The notes under the pieces: generated by a model | What the model was told of the DNA's origin: nothing | The model's database searches: none | The model's input: only the letters and a program-made list of their open reading frames with translations | Translations under genes and position numbers: made by a program | Virus record (IMG/VR): IMGVR_UViG_3300010883_000372 | Coordinates: 1 to 26,308 of that record | Strand: one strand, 5' to 3' | Origin: a virus | DNA length: 26,308 nucleotides | In this document: positions 7,742 through 14,434 of the stretch, piece by piece | Layout of the letters: every line of letters begins with the position of its first letter | Numbering within the stretch: position 1 is the first letter of the stretch

Positions 7742-7749
7742 TATTTATA
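7742..7749 (-). promoter_or_regulatory. T4-type late promoter octamer, proximal copy
   Basis: On the minus strand this is a perfect TATAAATA, the T4-like late promoter core. It ends 13 bases before the ATG at 7728. A transcript started from it would have a leader of only a few bases, so it may be weaker, non-functional, or simply AT-rich leader sequence; AAGGAATT follows as the ribosome-binding site. Confidence 0.4.
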
Positions 7750-7761
7750 TGGTTACATTTA

Positions 7762-7769
7762 TATTTATA
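7762..7769 (-). promoter_or_regulatory. T4-type late promoter octamer, distal copy
   Basis: This is a second perfect TATAAATA on the minus strand, exactly 20 bases upstream of the proximal copy and 33 bases before the start at 7728. The spacing leaves room for a start site and a normal leader with AAGGAATT as ribosome-binding site. This is the more believable late promoter of the pair. Confidence 0.6.
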
Positions 7770-7775
7770 TAAAGT

Positions 7776-8168
7776 TTAAATTTCTATTCGATTCCATCCG
7801 TTTCCTACTACAGGAACTGGAATTGATTGAACAATTGCCCATCGTTCATCAGTCCATGTTCTAGTAATTTTAAAACCAGTTTTATCGACTGTCAATTCTT
7901 GTATGTGTTTTTCATACAGATAAGAATTCCAGGAATCATCTATCTCGTCGCCCCCTTTTGCTATCGTCCTAATTTCTTTTACTCCAGCGCCTTCTATTAC
8001 TTTTTTAAATTTCGTATTAATTCCTAAAGTCTTAGATTGGGAGAGCTCCGCATCGAATGTATTAACTATATGAGGATTCGCCTTCTCAAATGCCATCTTT
8101 GCTTCCACGACAGTTGAATAAGTAGTTCCTGTAGTATTTGTGAATATGACTATGGTTGTTACTGACAT
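7776..8168 (-). CDS. Unknown protein, paralogue of neighbour at 7291-7728
   Basis: This 130-residue protein of unknown family begins MSVTTIVIFTNTTGTTYSTV and ends with GFKITRTWTDERWAIV and GNGWNRIEI (residues 98-130), the module shared with the downstream paralogue; here the shared module is the C-terminus itself. The shared key residues are G-F, D-x-R-W, P, and G-x-G-W-x-R-x-E. The middle (about residues 40-95) is more charged and does not align obviously. It is soluble-looking, with no signal peptide or membrane span. Its end lies 47 bases before the paralogue's start, where the two late-promoter motifs lie. Its own start is two bases from the end of the upstream oxygenase-like gene. Confidence 0.6.
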   Translation of the reverse strand: MSVTTIVIFTNTTGTTYSTVVEAKMAFEKANPHIVNTFDAELSQSKTLGINTKFKKVIEGAGVKEIRTIAKGGDEIDDSWNSYLYEKHIQELTVDKTGFKITRTWTDERWAIVQSIPVPVVGNGWNRIEI

Positions 8169-8170
8169 TT

Positions 8171-8779
8171 CTATTCTTCTTCGTATATAATATAGTCCTT
8201 ATATTTGTTGATACTTCTTTTTAAAATTTCATAGTGTTTTTGTTTATTAACCCAAAAATGAGTAAAAAGTATAAATCTATCAGGATCATAATTACCACCA
8301 TGAGTTGTATCTGTACTTCGTATAACACACCAATCAGTATCTATTGGCATTTTAGCTAAAACTGTTTCTCCATTATTTTTTTGAATATAAGGATTTTTAA
8401 TATTGTTATCATATTGTATTGTCATTCGATAGCCACATGGTTGTAAACTTTTTTCATGTTTCCATAAATCTGCGTTTTTATCTGGTGTTAAAAAATCAAT
8501 ATGCATTTCAGTAGCTTTTAAATAATTATTAATTCTAACATTAACTAAATGATCAATTGGTAAATTTTTATCAATATATTTTGTTAGAGAAGATTCTTCA
8601 ATCCACGATGATTTACTATAATTTTTATTTGTTGTAGTAAATTTTTGATATTGAAATGCTTGAGCACCTGTTCCATCATCCGGCGGTGAGTCACCAACAA
8701 AATTATCTATAAGATCTTTTTTATATTGATATTTTGGAATGTCGACTGGCATCCATAAAATATTATCAAAATTATTCAT
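8171..8779 (-). CDS. 2OG-Fe(II) oxygenase-like cupin protein
   Basis: The 202-residue protein shows the metal triad layout of 2-oxoglutarate/Fe(II) dioxygenases. There is an H-x-D pair at H93/D95 (TEMHIDFLTPD), a distal His at H160 (DTTHGGNYD) and an Arg eight residues later (R168, DPDRFILFTHFW) in the place that usually binds the 2OG carboxylate. The segment between includes PCGYRMTIQYD, as expected for a double-stranded beta-helix. It would hydroxylate or otherwise oxidise a substrate using O2 and 2OG; the substrate is unknown. It follows the methyltransferase gene after nine bases, with AAGAAAG before the ATG. The family call is from motifs only; exact subfamily (prolyl- or Asp/Asn-hydroxylase-like) is undecided. 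Confidence 0.65.
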   Translation of the reverse strand: MNNFDNILWMPVDIPKYQYKKDLIDNFVGDSPPDDGTGAQAFQYQKFTTTNKNYSKSSWIEESSLTKYIDKNLPIDHLVNVRINNYLKATEMHIDFLTPDKNADLWKHEKSLQPCGYRMTIQYDNNIKNPYIQKNNGETVLAKMPIDTDWCVIRSTDTTHGGNYDPDRFILFTHFWVNKQKHYEILKRSINKYKDYIIYEEE

Positions 8780-8788
8780 ATTTCTTTC

Positions 8789-9370
8789 TTAACATTTTTT
8801 AAATACGGTCATAAAATGCCGTTGTTGTCCTTCATCTTCAGTAAGTATGGAATCAACTTTTTCTGAAGAAATAATATCCAAATATTCTTGATCTCTCCAT
8901 CCAAATGCTGTAAGAGGATCATCATTTCCATGAGCTGATACTGATGCTACCATCATTCCATTTTTTTCTAAAGAATCCGAAAAGAATTTTGCTGTATCTG
9001 ATTGAAGATGTGATTTGTTAAATCCTCCAATAATTGTTATACATTTATATTTTCTTGGTAATGGAAATTCTTTCATATCATGCAAAATTATGTCACGGTA
9101 ATTGGTCGCCTCAAATGTATCAATCATTTTTTGATTAACATCATATCCATCTATAATATAATCATTATTATTAAAACCAATACCAATCTGACCATTACCA
9201 CATGCAACATCTGCTATTTCAGTACCTAATTCAAAATTCTCATTTACCCAATCACATGCATAACGTATAGGACCTTCCATCCAACCAACCTTCGTGCACC
9301 AAGTGTGATAATCCCAATCCTTATATAATTCTTCAACACTTTTACTATAAACTTCATCAAGCCAAGTCAT
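8789..9370 (-). CDS. Class I SAM-dependent methyltransferase
   Basis: This 193-residue protein has motif I EIADVACGNGQIG (residues 51-63), with the second-strand acidic residue in YIIDGYDVNQKMID (about 71-84), a D-rich motif II-like region (ILHDMKEFPLP, about 95-105) and a motif IV-like CITIIGGFNKSHLQ (about 110-123), followed by a helix (AKFFSDSLEKNGMMVASVSA). The N-terminal 50 residues are Trp/Tyr-rich (YHTWCTKVGWMEGPIRYACD). The methyl acceptor is unknown. It is near the end of the accessory operon and separated from the upstream ANL gene by an oxygenase fragment. A ribosome-binding site, AAGGAAT, precedes the start. Confidence 0.78.
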   Translation of the reverse strand: MTWLDEVYSKSVEELYKDWDYHTWCTKVGWMEGPIRYACDWVNENFELGTEIADVACGNGQIGIGFNNNDYIIDGYDVNQKMIDTFEATNYRDIILHDMKEFPLPRKYKCITIIGGFNKSHLQSDTAKFFSDSLEKNGMMVASVSAHGNDDPLTAFGWRDQEYLDIISSEKVDSILTEDEGQQRHFMTVFKKC

Positions 9371-9373
9371 ATT

Positions 9374-9499
9374 TTATTCCTTTATAATAGTTGTGTAGTC
9401 AAATGCGACTCTCCATAATTCTCTAGACTTATTCACAATATGTGAACGTCTATGTATAGTGTACAATTGATCCATAATTAATAAATCACCTACTTGCAT
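9374..9499 (-). pseudogene. C-terminal fragment of a TauD-like 2OG-Fe(II) oxygenase (41 codons)
   Basis: The gap between the ANL gene and the methyltransferase contains a 41-codon open frame, ATG at 9499-9497 to TAA at 9376-9374. Its product, beginning MQVGDLLIMDQLYTIHRRSH and containing RELWRVAFDY, matches the last strands of TauD/TfdA-type dioxygenases: GDLL-x-x-D, the distal metal-binding His in IHRRSH, and the 2OG-binding Arg in LWRVAF. The rest of such an enzyme (about 230 residues, including the H-x-D pair) is absent. The frame is continuous with the ANL frame upstream, separated by the ANL stop codon only. It is most likely a remnant from recombination that replaced the 5' part of an oxygenase gene with the ANL gene; a translated small protein is possible but cannot be an active enzyme. 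Confidence 0.6.
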
Positions 9500-10924
9500 T
9501 TATATTTCACTATGTGGTTTAATACTCAATGTTGATATTATTTCATTAGGAAAATCATTTAACAAACTTACTAATTTTGATTTTTGATGTTTCGTTTTTC
9601 CACCATAATACAATTTATCAGTAACATGATATATATTATGTGGTCGTTTATATTCTTGAAGTTCTTCAAACCGTTTAGCAAGATTATTAATATCAGCCGA
9701 TCCTGTATAAATTACATAATGTATTTCATCACGAGAACAACTTGATACCTCATTAACTCCTGGTTCTAGTAATGCTTGAGCCTCTACTAATCCTGTGTAA
9801 ACTTTTACGCCATCTTTCATAAAAATTACATCATCAAAAACTCTACCATCATAATACCATTTTCCGTTCGCAATTTTCATTTTATCACCATCAGTCATCC
9901 AATCATTAAGTCCATACTTGTACCACAATACGCCCCCATCATCTACTTTTAATTCTCCCCAATAATAAGTTTTATAAAAACCATAAAAATTATCTAATGA
10001 ATCTCCTGGCCTATATTCAGATCTTGTATGACAATCCGCTTCAGTGCTCGCCATTACATTATAAATTACTTTCCATTTAAACTTTTTCTCAATATCTCTA
10101 ATAATATTTTCTCCCGTATGCCCTCCAGCAAATTCCCAATAATCTACCTCAAAATCAAAATCATCAGGACATGCATCAAGTAATCTTTTTACAGCATTAG
10201 GATAAGACGCCACAAGATTTGGTTTCACTTTTTGAAATTGTTCTGGAATATTATCCACTGTTTCATTTATAAAATGAATTGTTCCGCCTGTATAATAAGC
10301 TCTAGCTAAATTCCAAACAAGATAGGTTGATTCAAATCCTCCATTTTGTAACATTATGGGTCTTTTATTATTAAAAAGTTCAGGGGCTACTTCTTTCAAA
10401 TGTCCGGTCATAGAACCCATTGTACACCCTCTCAATGTTTCCCCATTAACATTAGCTTGAGCATGATCCTCATAATCCCAAAAAAATGGCCATAATTCAA
10501 ATATGGGTTTTACTGTAGTACCACTAGTCATTCCTCTATACATCTCATTGGGGTGTAATAATGTGGGAGGAATTTTGCCCTCACTATCTGGTTCATGTAA
10601 CATTTTAATTTTATTTGAACGTATAACACAACTGGCATTACTGTCACCAATTAAAGAATTTAATTCTATATTTGATTGATCTGCTGAAGCTTGACTAGCT
10701 GATCCACCATTTTTTATACTAGCAAGAATCCATAACATATCATCCAGAGTTTTAACTTCTTCAGCTACTACAAAAACAACATGAGGTCCCAATCCGTGTT
10801 TTTTTAAAATTTCAATTTTTTCATCTAACATGTTATGTAAATTTTTCCATGTAACATGTTCTGTTGCTAAACTTATGAATACATCATCTTCATTAAGCGG
10901 TGCTTGATATTGTTTTAGTGTCAT
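9500..10924 (-). CDS. ANL-superfamily adenylate-forming enzyme (full length)
   Basis: The 474-residue protein has the landmark motifs of AMP-forming acyl/aryl-CoA synthetases and adenylation domains. These are the P-loop GMTSGTTVKP (residues 131-140, motif A3), YNVMASTEADC (288-298, A5), MTDGD with Asp345 (A7, ribose binding), WYYDGRVFDD with Arg361 (A8 hinge), and a C-terminal YYGGKTKHQKSK with Lys443 in the place of the catalytic A10 lysine. It would activate a carboxylic or amino acid as an acyl-adenylate for transfer to CoA, an amine or a carrier. It is closest in layout to compact PaaK/DltA-like members. It overlaps the upstream cupin gene by four bases (ATGA). No carrier-protein gene is seen near it. 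Confidence 0.82.
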   Translation of the reverse strand: MTLKQYQAPLNEDDVFISLATEHVTWKNLHNMLDEKIEILKKHGLGPHVVFVVAEEVKTLDDMLWILASIKNGGSASQASADQSNIELNSLIGDSNASCVIRSNKIKMLHEPDSEGKIPPTLLHPNEMYRGMTSGTTVKPIFELWPFFWDYEDHAQANVNGETLRGCTMGSMTGHLKEVAPELFNNKRPIMLQNGGFESTYLVWNLARAYYTGGTIHFINETVDNIPEQFQKVKPNLVASYPNAVKRLLDACPDDFDFEVDYWEFAGGHTGENIIRDIEKKFKWKVIYNVMASTEADCHTRSEYRPGDSLDNFYGFYKTYYWGELKVDDGGVLWYKYGLNDWMTDGDKMKIANGKWYYDGRVFDDVIFMKDGVKVYTGLVEAQALLEPGVNEVSSCSRDEIHYVIYTGSADINNLAKRFEELQEYKRPHNIYHVTDKLYYGGKTKHQKSKLVSLLNDFPNEIISTLSIKPHSEI

Positions 10925-11370
10925 ATTTTCTCTTCAGGATAATACCACCATCCAGCATCTGGTTCATATTTAAATATCGATATTCCCACTCTTTCAGTTT
11001 CAATATTTTCTATTGAATGTTCTATACCAGCATTAAACTTGTGCCATTTTTTTTCTGGTATACATGTTCTATAAAGTTCTTTACCTTTGTCCCACCACAC
11101 AGTTTCTACATTGCTGCCACCTGCTTGTAAAATATAATTATAATTTGTAGTCCTATCAACATCAATATGTTTGGGTATACCATTTCTTAAAATTTGATAC
11201 TTGAAATTATCACATTCAGGAAATAAATGTTTTAGAAAATTTGTTAACTCATCTTCACAATAATAAATTCCGTATATTTCTTTATTTCCTGGCCAAATAT
11301 TTTCTTTTAATTTTATTGATTCAGTATCTAAAAAACAAGGTGGGCCCGGTAAATCTAAAAATTCAATCAT
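10921..11370 (-). CDS. Small 2OG-Fe(II) oxygenase-like cupin protein (149 aa)
   Basis: This short protein has the dioxygenase/cupin triad layout: H68-x-D70 in RNGIPKHIDVDRTTNYNYIL, distal H118 in NAGIEHSIENIE, and Arg127 in TERVGISIFKY, the expected 2OG partner. The HxD-to-His distance (about 48 residues) is compact, as in small Asp/Asn-hydroxylase-like or phage cupins. The C-terminus is aromatic (DAGWWYYPEEKI). The substrate is unknown. It overlaps the ANL gene downstream by four bases and the unknown 217-residue gene upstream by eight bases. It may hydroxylate a pathway intermediate or act as a non-catalytic metal-binding cupin. Confidence 0.62.
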   Translation of the reverse strand: MIEFLDLPGPPCFLDTESIKLKENIWPGNKEIYGIYYCEDELTNFLKHLFPECDNFKYQILRNGIPKHIDVDRTTNYNYILQAGGSNVETVWWDKGKELYRTCIPEKKWHKFNAGIEHSIENIETERVGISIFKYEPDAGWWYYPEEKI

Positions 11371-12016
11371 TTTTTCTTATCTCTATCAAATTTTTAAGAG
11401 TTTCATATACATACATTTTATATTCTTCATCTGTACCCTCAAATAAATCACGCATAACTGCATCTTTATTTTCTTCTAATCTTTTTGCATGAGATGTGAG
11501 ATAATTTGGTCTAAAATCTGACAAGTTTAAATAAGCTGGAAAGTTTGCAGTAGTTTTTAAATAATGCTCAACAACAACATTTATATCATTTGGTATTATT
11601 TCTTCTATCCTAGCATTAGGAAACGTTGCTTTTATTTTTGACTTTGTTACATGCACAGGATACATTATATATTTTCCACTTTCCATTATTTCTAAACCAC
11701 CTCGTGCCTCAAACAGTTTTTCAAATAATGGATAATATTCATCAATATCATTATAGTAAGGTTCAATTACATTAAATAATGGGGGCAACATTTTGCCGTC
11801 TATCATTCTATCAAAATGATTTGGAGCAACTAATCTGCGTGATATTGAATATTCATTGATTGATGTATCAAGTGGAACTATACCATTTTCTTTACAAGAA
11901 TACCAATATACGTCATCATTATCATTAGCAAGATTTCTGCCCAATCTATGTCCACCCGCACCTTGTTCAAATGCAATGAATAAAAATTTATCATGTTCAA
12001 ATAAGTCTACCATCAT
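11363..12016 (-). CDS. Unknown protein with a Gly-rich loop near the N-terminus
   Basis: I do not recognise this 217-residue protein with certainty. It opens with a short beta strand and Gly-rich turn, FLFIAFEQGAGGHRLGRNLA (about residues 11-30), which resembles the phosphate-binding start of sulfotransferase- or kinase-like P-loop folds, though it lacks a canonical GxxxxGK[ST]. Later segments, YIMYPVHVTKSKIKATFP and ARIEEIIPND (about 116-145), have the strand-His-x-x-helix look of phage sulfotransferase-like proteins. That reading is weak. It sits between the two ANL enzymes, overlapping the short one by 20 bases. Two adjacent ATG codons are possible starts; the first is used here. Confidence 0.5.
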   Translation of the reverse strand: MMVDLFEHDKFLFIAFEQGAGGHRLGRNLANDNDDVYWYSCKENGIVPLDTSINEYSISRRLVAPNHFDRMIDGKMLPPLFNVIEPYYNDIDEYYPLFEKLFEARGGLEIMESGKYIMYPVHVTKSKIKATFPNARIEEIIPNDINVVVEHYLKTTANFPAYLNLSDFRPNYLTSHAKRLEENKDAVMRDLFEGTDEEYKMYVYETLKNLIEIRKND

Positions 12017-12677
12017 AATACATTCTATTATTATTTAAATAAACTAAATCATTTGTATTATACCAATCATCATAGATACACGTATCTCCCCTTACAAATA
12101 ATTTATCATCTTCAATCTTCCAATCACAATAATACGTATCACCCAATATTGTTTCTTTTCTTTTAACTTCTTGTATTTGATCCAAATTATAAAACACTTT
12201 ATTGATTGTTAGGGGTCCTATTTCACTCATGCCCCAATTTGCCATAAATGTTGCTCCTTTGTTTACAAATAATTCTATAATATACCATTCAACAGGATTG
12301 GAACCACAAGTAATCCATATACCCTTTAAATTTAAATCCTTAAATCCTTTTGTTTTAATAATTGCTTTTGCATGATCTGGAGCTAAATGAGTATGAGTAT
12401 ATTTGTTTATTTCTTTAACAAATTTATAAGCATTAAATTGTTCAACTGTTACCTCTGCACCAATACTAAAGGCGGGTAAGGTTTGTGCCAATAATCCTCC
12501 TGCATGCTCCATTTTACATACAGTATAAATTTTAGATTTTTTTGTAATTTGTTGACATTCTATTGCTATCTTATTACATGCCTCTAAATTTTCTGGAGTC
12601 CTAAAAATATGTTTTTGTATTCCTGTTGTACCACTACTTTTAACAAAAACTCCTTCGCTTAACATATTCTTGTACAT
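11997..12677 (-). CDS. Minimal ANL-type adenylation domain lacking N- and C-terminal parts
   Basis: This 226-residue protein contains only the core of an AMP-forming enzyme: P-loop KSSGTTGIQKH (residues 13-23, A3), HAGGLLAQTLPAFSIGA (A4 region), NWGMSEIGP (147-155, A5), WYNTNDL with Asp210 (A7), and YYDGRLI (220-226, A8), where it stops. The usual first 100-150 residues and the C-terminal lid domain with the A10 lysine are missing. All core nucleotide-binding residues remain and the frame is intact, so it may be a genuine compact enzyme that works with a partner. GGAAA precedes the ATG, and the start overlaps the GNAT-like gene by 38 bases, supporting coupled expression rather than decay. Confidence 0.75.
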   Translation of the reverse strand: MYKNMLSEGVFVKSSGTTGIQKHIFRTPENLEACNKIAIECQQITKKSKIYTVCKMEHAGGLLAQTLPAFSIGAEVTVEQFNAYKFVKEINKYTHTHLAPDHAKAIIKTKGFKDLNLKGIWITCGSNPVEWYIIELFVNKGATFMANWGMSEIGPLTINKVFYNLDQIQEVKRKETILGDTYYCDWKIEDDKLFVRGDTCIYDDWYNTNDLVYLNNNRMYYDGRLI

Positions 12678-13179
12678 TTAATTTCCATATAGTTTGTTCT
12701 GTATGATATAATATAGTATCACATACTTTATCAAGTATTCCTTGTTTTGCTAATAAACCCATTAATTTATGATTTCGTAATGCCTTACCACTATGCTCAT
12801 TGGAAATATTTGTAGTTATATACAAATTATCTGTATGACAATAATCTATATAAACTGGGATAAAATCTCTCCATGTTATTGTATTCCAATTACCTTTATT
12901 CAGGCCTTTATAAGGACTTGCTCCGGGTAATTCACATCCTCGAAAATTAATCCTCCAACCATTTTCGTTTATTTCTGGTAAGGGATGACAACCTCCAACC
13001 GCAACAATTTCATCATCCTTGATAGCACAATAATATTCTCCCCAATCTTTACACCATTCTAATTTCATTGCTTTAAAAGAAGAGTTATTTGTATACCCCA
13101 AGTCTTTACATTTATCACAAAATATTTGGAGTTTGCTATGTAGTTGATTAGTGATTGGTTTTATATTGAAAATCCCCAT
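12640..13179 (-). CDS. GNAT-like N-acyltransferase candidate (179 aa)
   Basis: The protein has the alpha-beta layout of a GNAT fold: an N-terminal helix, then EYYCAIKDDEIVAVGGCH (about residues 48-65) as the beta2-beta3 hairpin that typifies these enzymes, and later a strand/helix with ITTNISNEHSGKALRNHKLM (121-140). The R/Q-x-x-G-x-G/A acetyl-CoA loop is not clear, so the call is tentative. A longer frame begins at 13212, but the start at 13179 has a good AGGAAA box four bases upstream and reduces the overlap with the upstream gene to 19 bases, so I chose it. Next to an adenylation core, acyl transfer from an acyl-adenylate or CoA ester to an amine is an attractive inference. Confidence 0.5.
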   Translation of the reverse strand: MGIFNIKPITNQLHSKLQIFCDKCKDLGYTNNSSFKAMKLEWCKDWGEYYCAIKDDEIVAVGGCHPLPEINENGWRINFRGCELPGASPYKGLNKGNWNTITWRDFIPVYIDYCHTDNLYITTNISNEHSGKALRNHKLMGLLAKQGILDKVCDTILYHTEQTIWKLNVQEYVKRRSFC

Positions 13180-13805
13180 GCTCTTTCCTGACACCACCAA
13201 CATATACCACAATGTCCTAATTTTGGGTCTTTAACATTTTGTGCTTCCCATTCACATGATCTAGTATATACAAATAAACTATCTATTAAATTATATTCTT
13301 TATATATTTGGGCTAGTTTCTTTTTATCTATATTAATCCAGGGTGTATATGCTTTATTATTATTACGTAAAACGTCTTTCATAATAGTAGGATCTCTGTC
13401 TACTTCTGTAACTTCTTCTATAAATGTATCAGTAATAGATTTTGGTGGATTAGCAGTAATTCCTGTATAGAAAATATTTATTAATTTATTTTTTCTATAA
13501 TAATCTAATTTATCAAATATATTACTTAATGTTTGATGGTCACAAAATGTACTATGATGTTCTATGTTTATATTTCCGGTTAATTCGATACATTTTTGAA
13601 TAACATTATTAGTTGTTGTAACATTTTTAAATTGTCTTGCTTTATTTCCAGTAGATAAAATATAGATTTTATCATTAGAATATTTCATTAAAAAGTATAA
13701 AAGCAAAGAACTATCAGCTCCGCCGCTACAACTTATACCTATAGGACCTTCATATATTTTTAAATTGACTCCGGATAAATTTAATTCTTTTTTAATTAAA
13801 TTCAT
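13161..13805 (-). CDS. QueC-like PP-loop ATPase with a zinc-type cysteine cluster
   Basis: The 214-residue protein has the PP-loop pyrophosphatase motif GISCSGGADSSLLL (residues 23-36, SGGxDS) and, near the C-terminus, four cysteines C184, C199, C202 and C205 (TRSCEWEAQN, then HCGICWWCQERAWGF). This C...C-x-x-C-x-x-C followed by x-x-R is the zinc-binding pattern of QueC/ExsB, which builds the nitrile of preQ0 using ATP. QueC itself is about 220-230 residues, so the length fits. No QueD, QueE or QueF is recognisable nearby, so a related ATP-dependent amidation or nitrile-forming reaction in this pathway is as likely as 7-deazaguanine synthesis. It overlaps the upstream oxygenase-like gene by four bases. 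Confidence 0.72.
   Translation of the reverse strand: MNLIKKELNLSGVNLKIYEGPIGISCSGGADSSLLLYFLMKYSNDKIYILSTGNKARQFKNVTTTNNVIQKCIELTGNINIEHHSTFCDHQTLSNIFDKLDYYRKNKLINIFYTGITANPPKSITDTFIEEVTEVDRDPTIMKDVLRNNNKAYTPWINIDKKKLAQIYKEYNLIDSLFVYTRSCEWEAQNVKDPKLGHCGICWWCQERAWGFSI
13181..13189 (-). promoter_or_regulatory. Ribosome-binding site that sets the GNAT-like start
   Basis: AGGAAAGAG on the minus strand lies just before the ATG at 13179-13177. It decides that start over the in-frame ATG at 13212. Confidence 0.6.
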
Positions 13806-14434
13806 GCCTCTATTAGATTTGTTACTGTTGACACAGATTCTTCTGTTAATTTAATATTCATTATTAATACAATATGATCATTCACATCATTGGCATTAAA
13901 TATTGTATGCCGTTTACAAGTATTTAAAAAATATAAACTACCATAAGACCAATGTAATACATTATCATATTGATATATAAAATATCCCCCATCTAACGGA
14001 TTACATACTAGTAAAGGGACAATTAATCTAAAACTATCTATTGTAGATCCCATATTATCTACATGACTTGGAAAAAATCCGCCTGGTTTTAATTTTAAAA
14101 TATGAGATCTAAATAACCATTCTTTAAAAGGATCACAATATAATTTTAATACATCATAAACAGGTGTTGGTACAATAAAATTAGATTCAGTTATATTTGT
14201 ATTATTTTCTTTATTATATTCATATAAACTATCTAAATCAGGCCCAGGTCCTAAATTGCCGTCTAAATTAGTTACACTCAATCCCCAACGATTTATATGT
14301 TTTCTAGGATTATATTTTGTCCAATTATCATCAAATTGGATTAATCTTTCTAACATAGTCTTCGAATTTTGATATATGTTTAATTTAACTTGATCCCCAT
14401 ATGCTGTTAGAGTATTAAATAATTCAAAACTCAT
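13802..14434 (-). CDS. 2OG-Fe(II) oxygenase-like cupin protein (210 aa)
   Basis: The protein carries LKPGGFFPSHVDNMG with H124-x-D126, then a Gly/aromatic segment DGGYFIYQYDNVLHWSYGS and a distal His, H176, in CKRHTIFNAND, the arrangement of aspartyl/asparaginyl beta-hydroxylase-like dioxygenases. The PGG-x-x-x-x-H-x-D form also occurs in the cupin at the right edge of the window (PGGSIFLHND), so the two are related. It probably hydroxylates a pathway intermediate; the substrate is unknown. A longer frame starts at 14470, but an AGGAG box nine bases before the ATG at 14434 and the smaller overlap (11 bases) with the radical SAM gene upstream make 14434 the better start. Confidence 0.68.
   Translation of the reverse strand: MSFELFNTLTAYGDQVKLNIYQNSKTMLERLIQFDDNWTKYNPRKHINRWGLSVTNLDGNLGPGPDLDSLYEYNKENNTNITESNFIVPTPVYDVLKLYCDPFKEWLFRSHILKLKPGGFFPSHVDNMGSTIDSFRLIVPLLVCNPLDGGYFIYQYDNVLHWSYGSLYFLNTCKRHTIFNANDVNDHIVLIMNIKLTEESVSTVTNLIEA

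Noticed and set aside
7291-8168. The two small paralogues as RiPP precursor peptides for the radical SAM enzymes
   Set aside because: They are 130-145 residues, lack Cys-rich, repeated or Gly-Gly-type core features, and lie at the far end of the operon behind late promoters.
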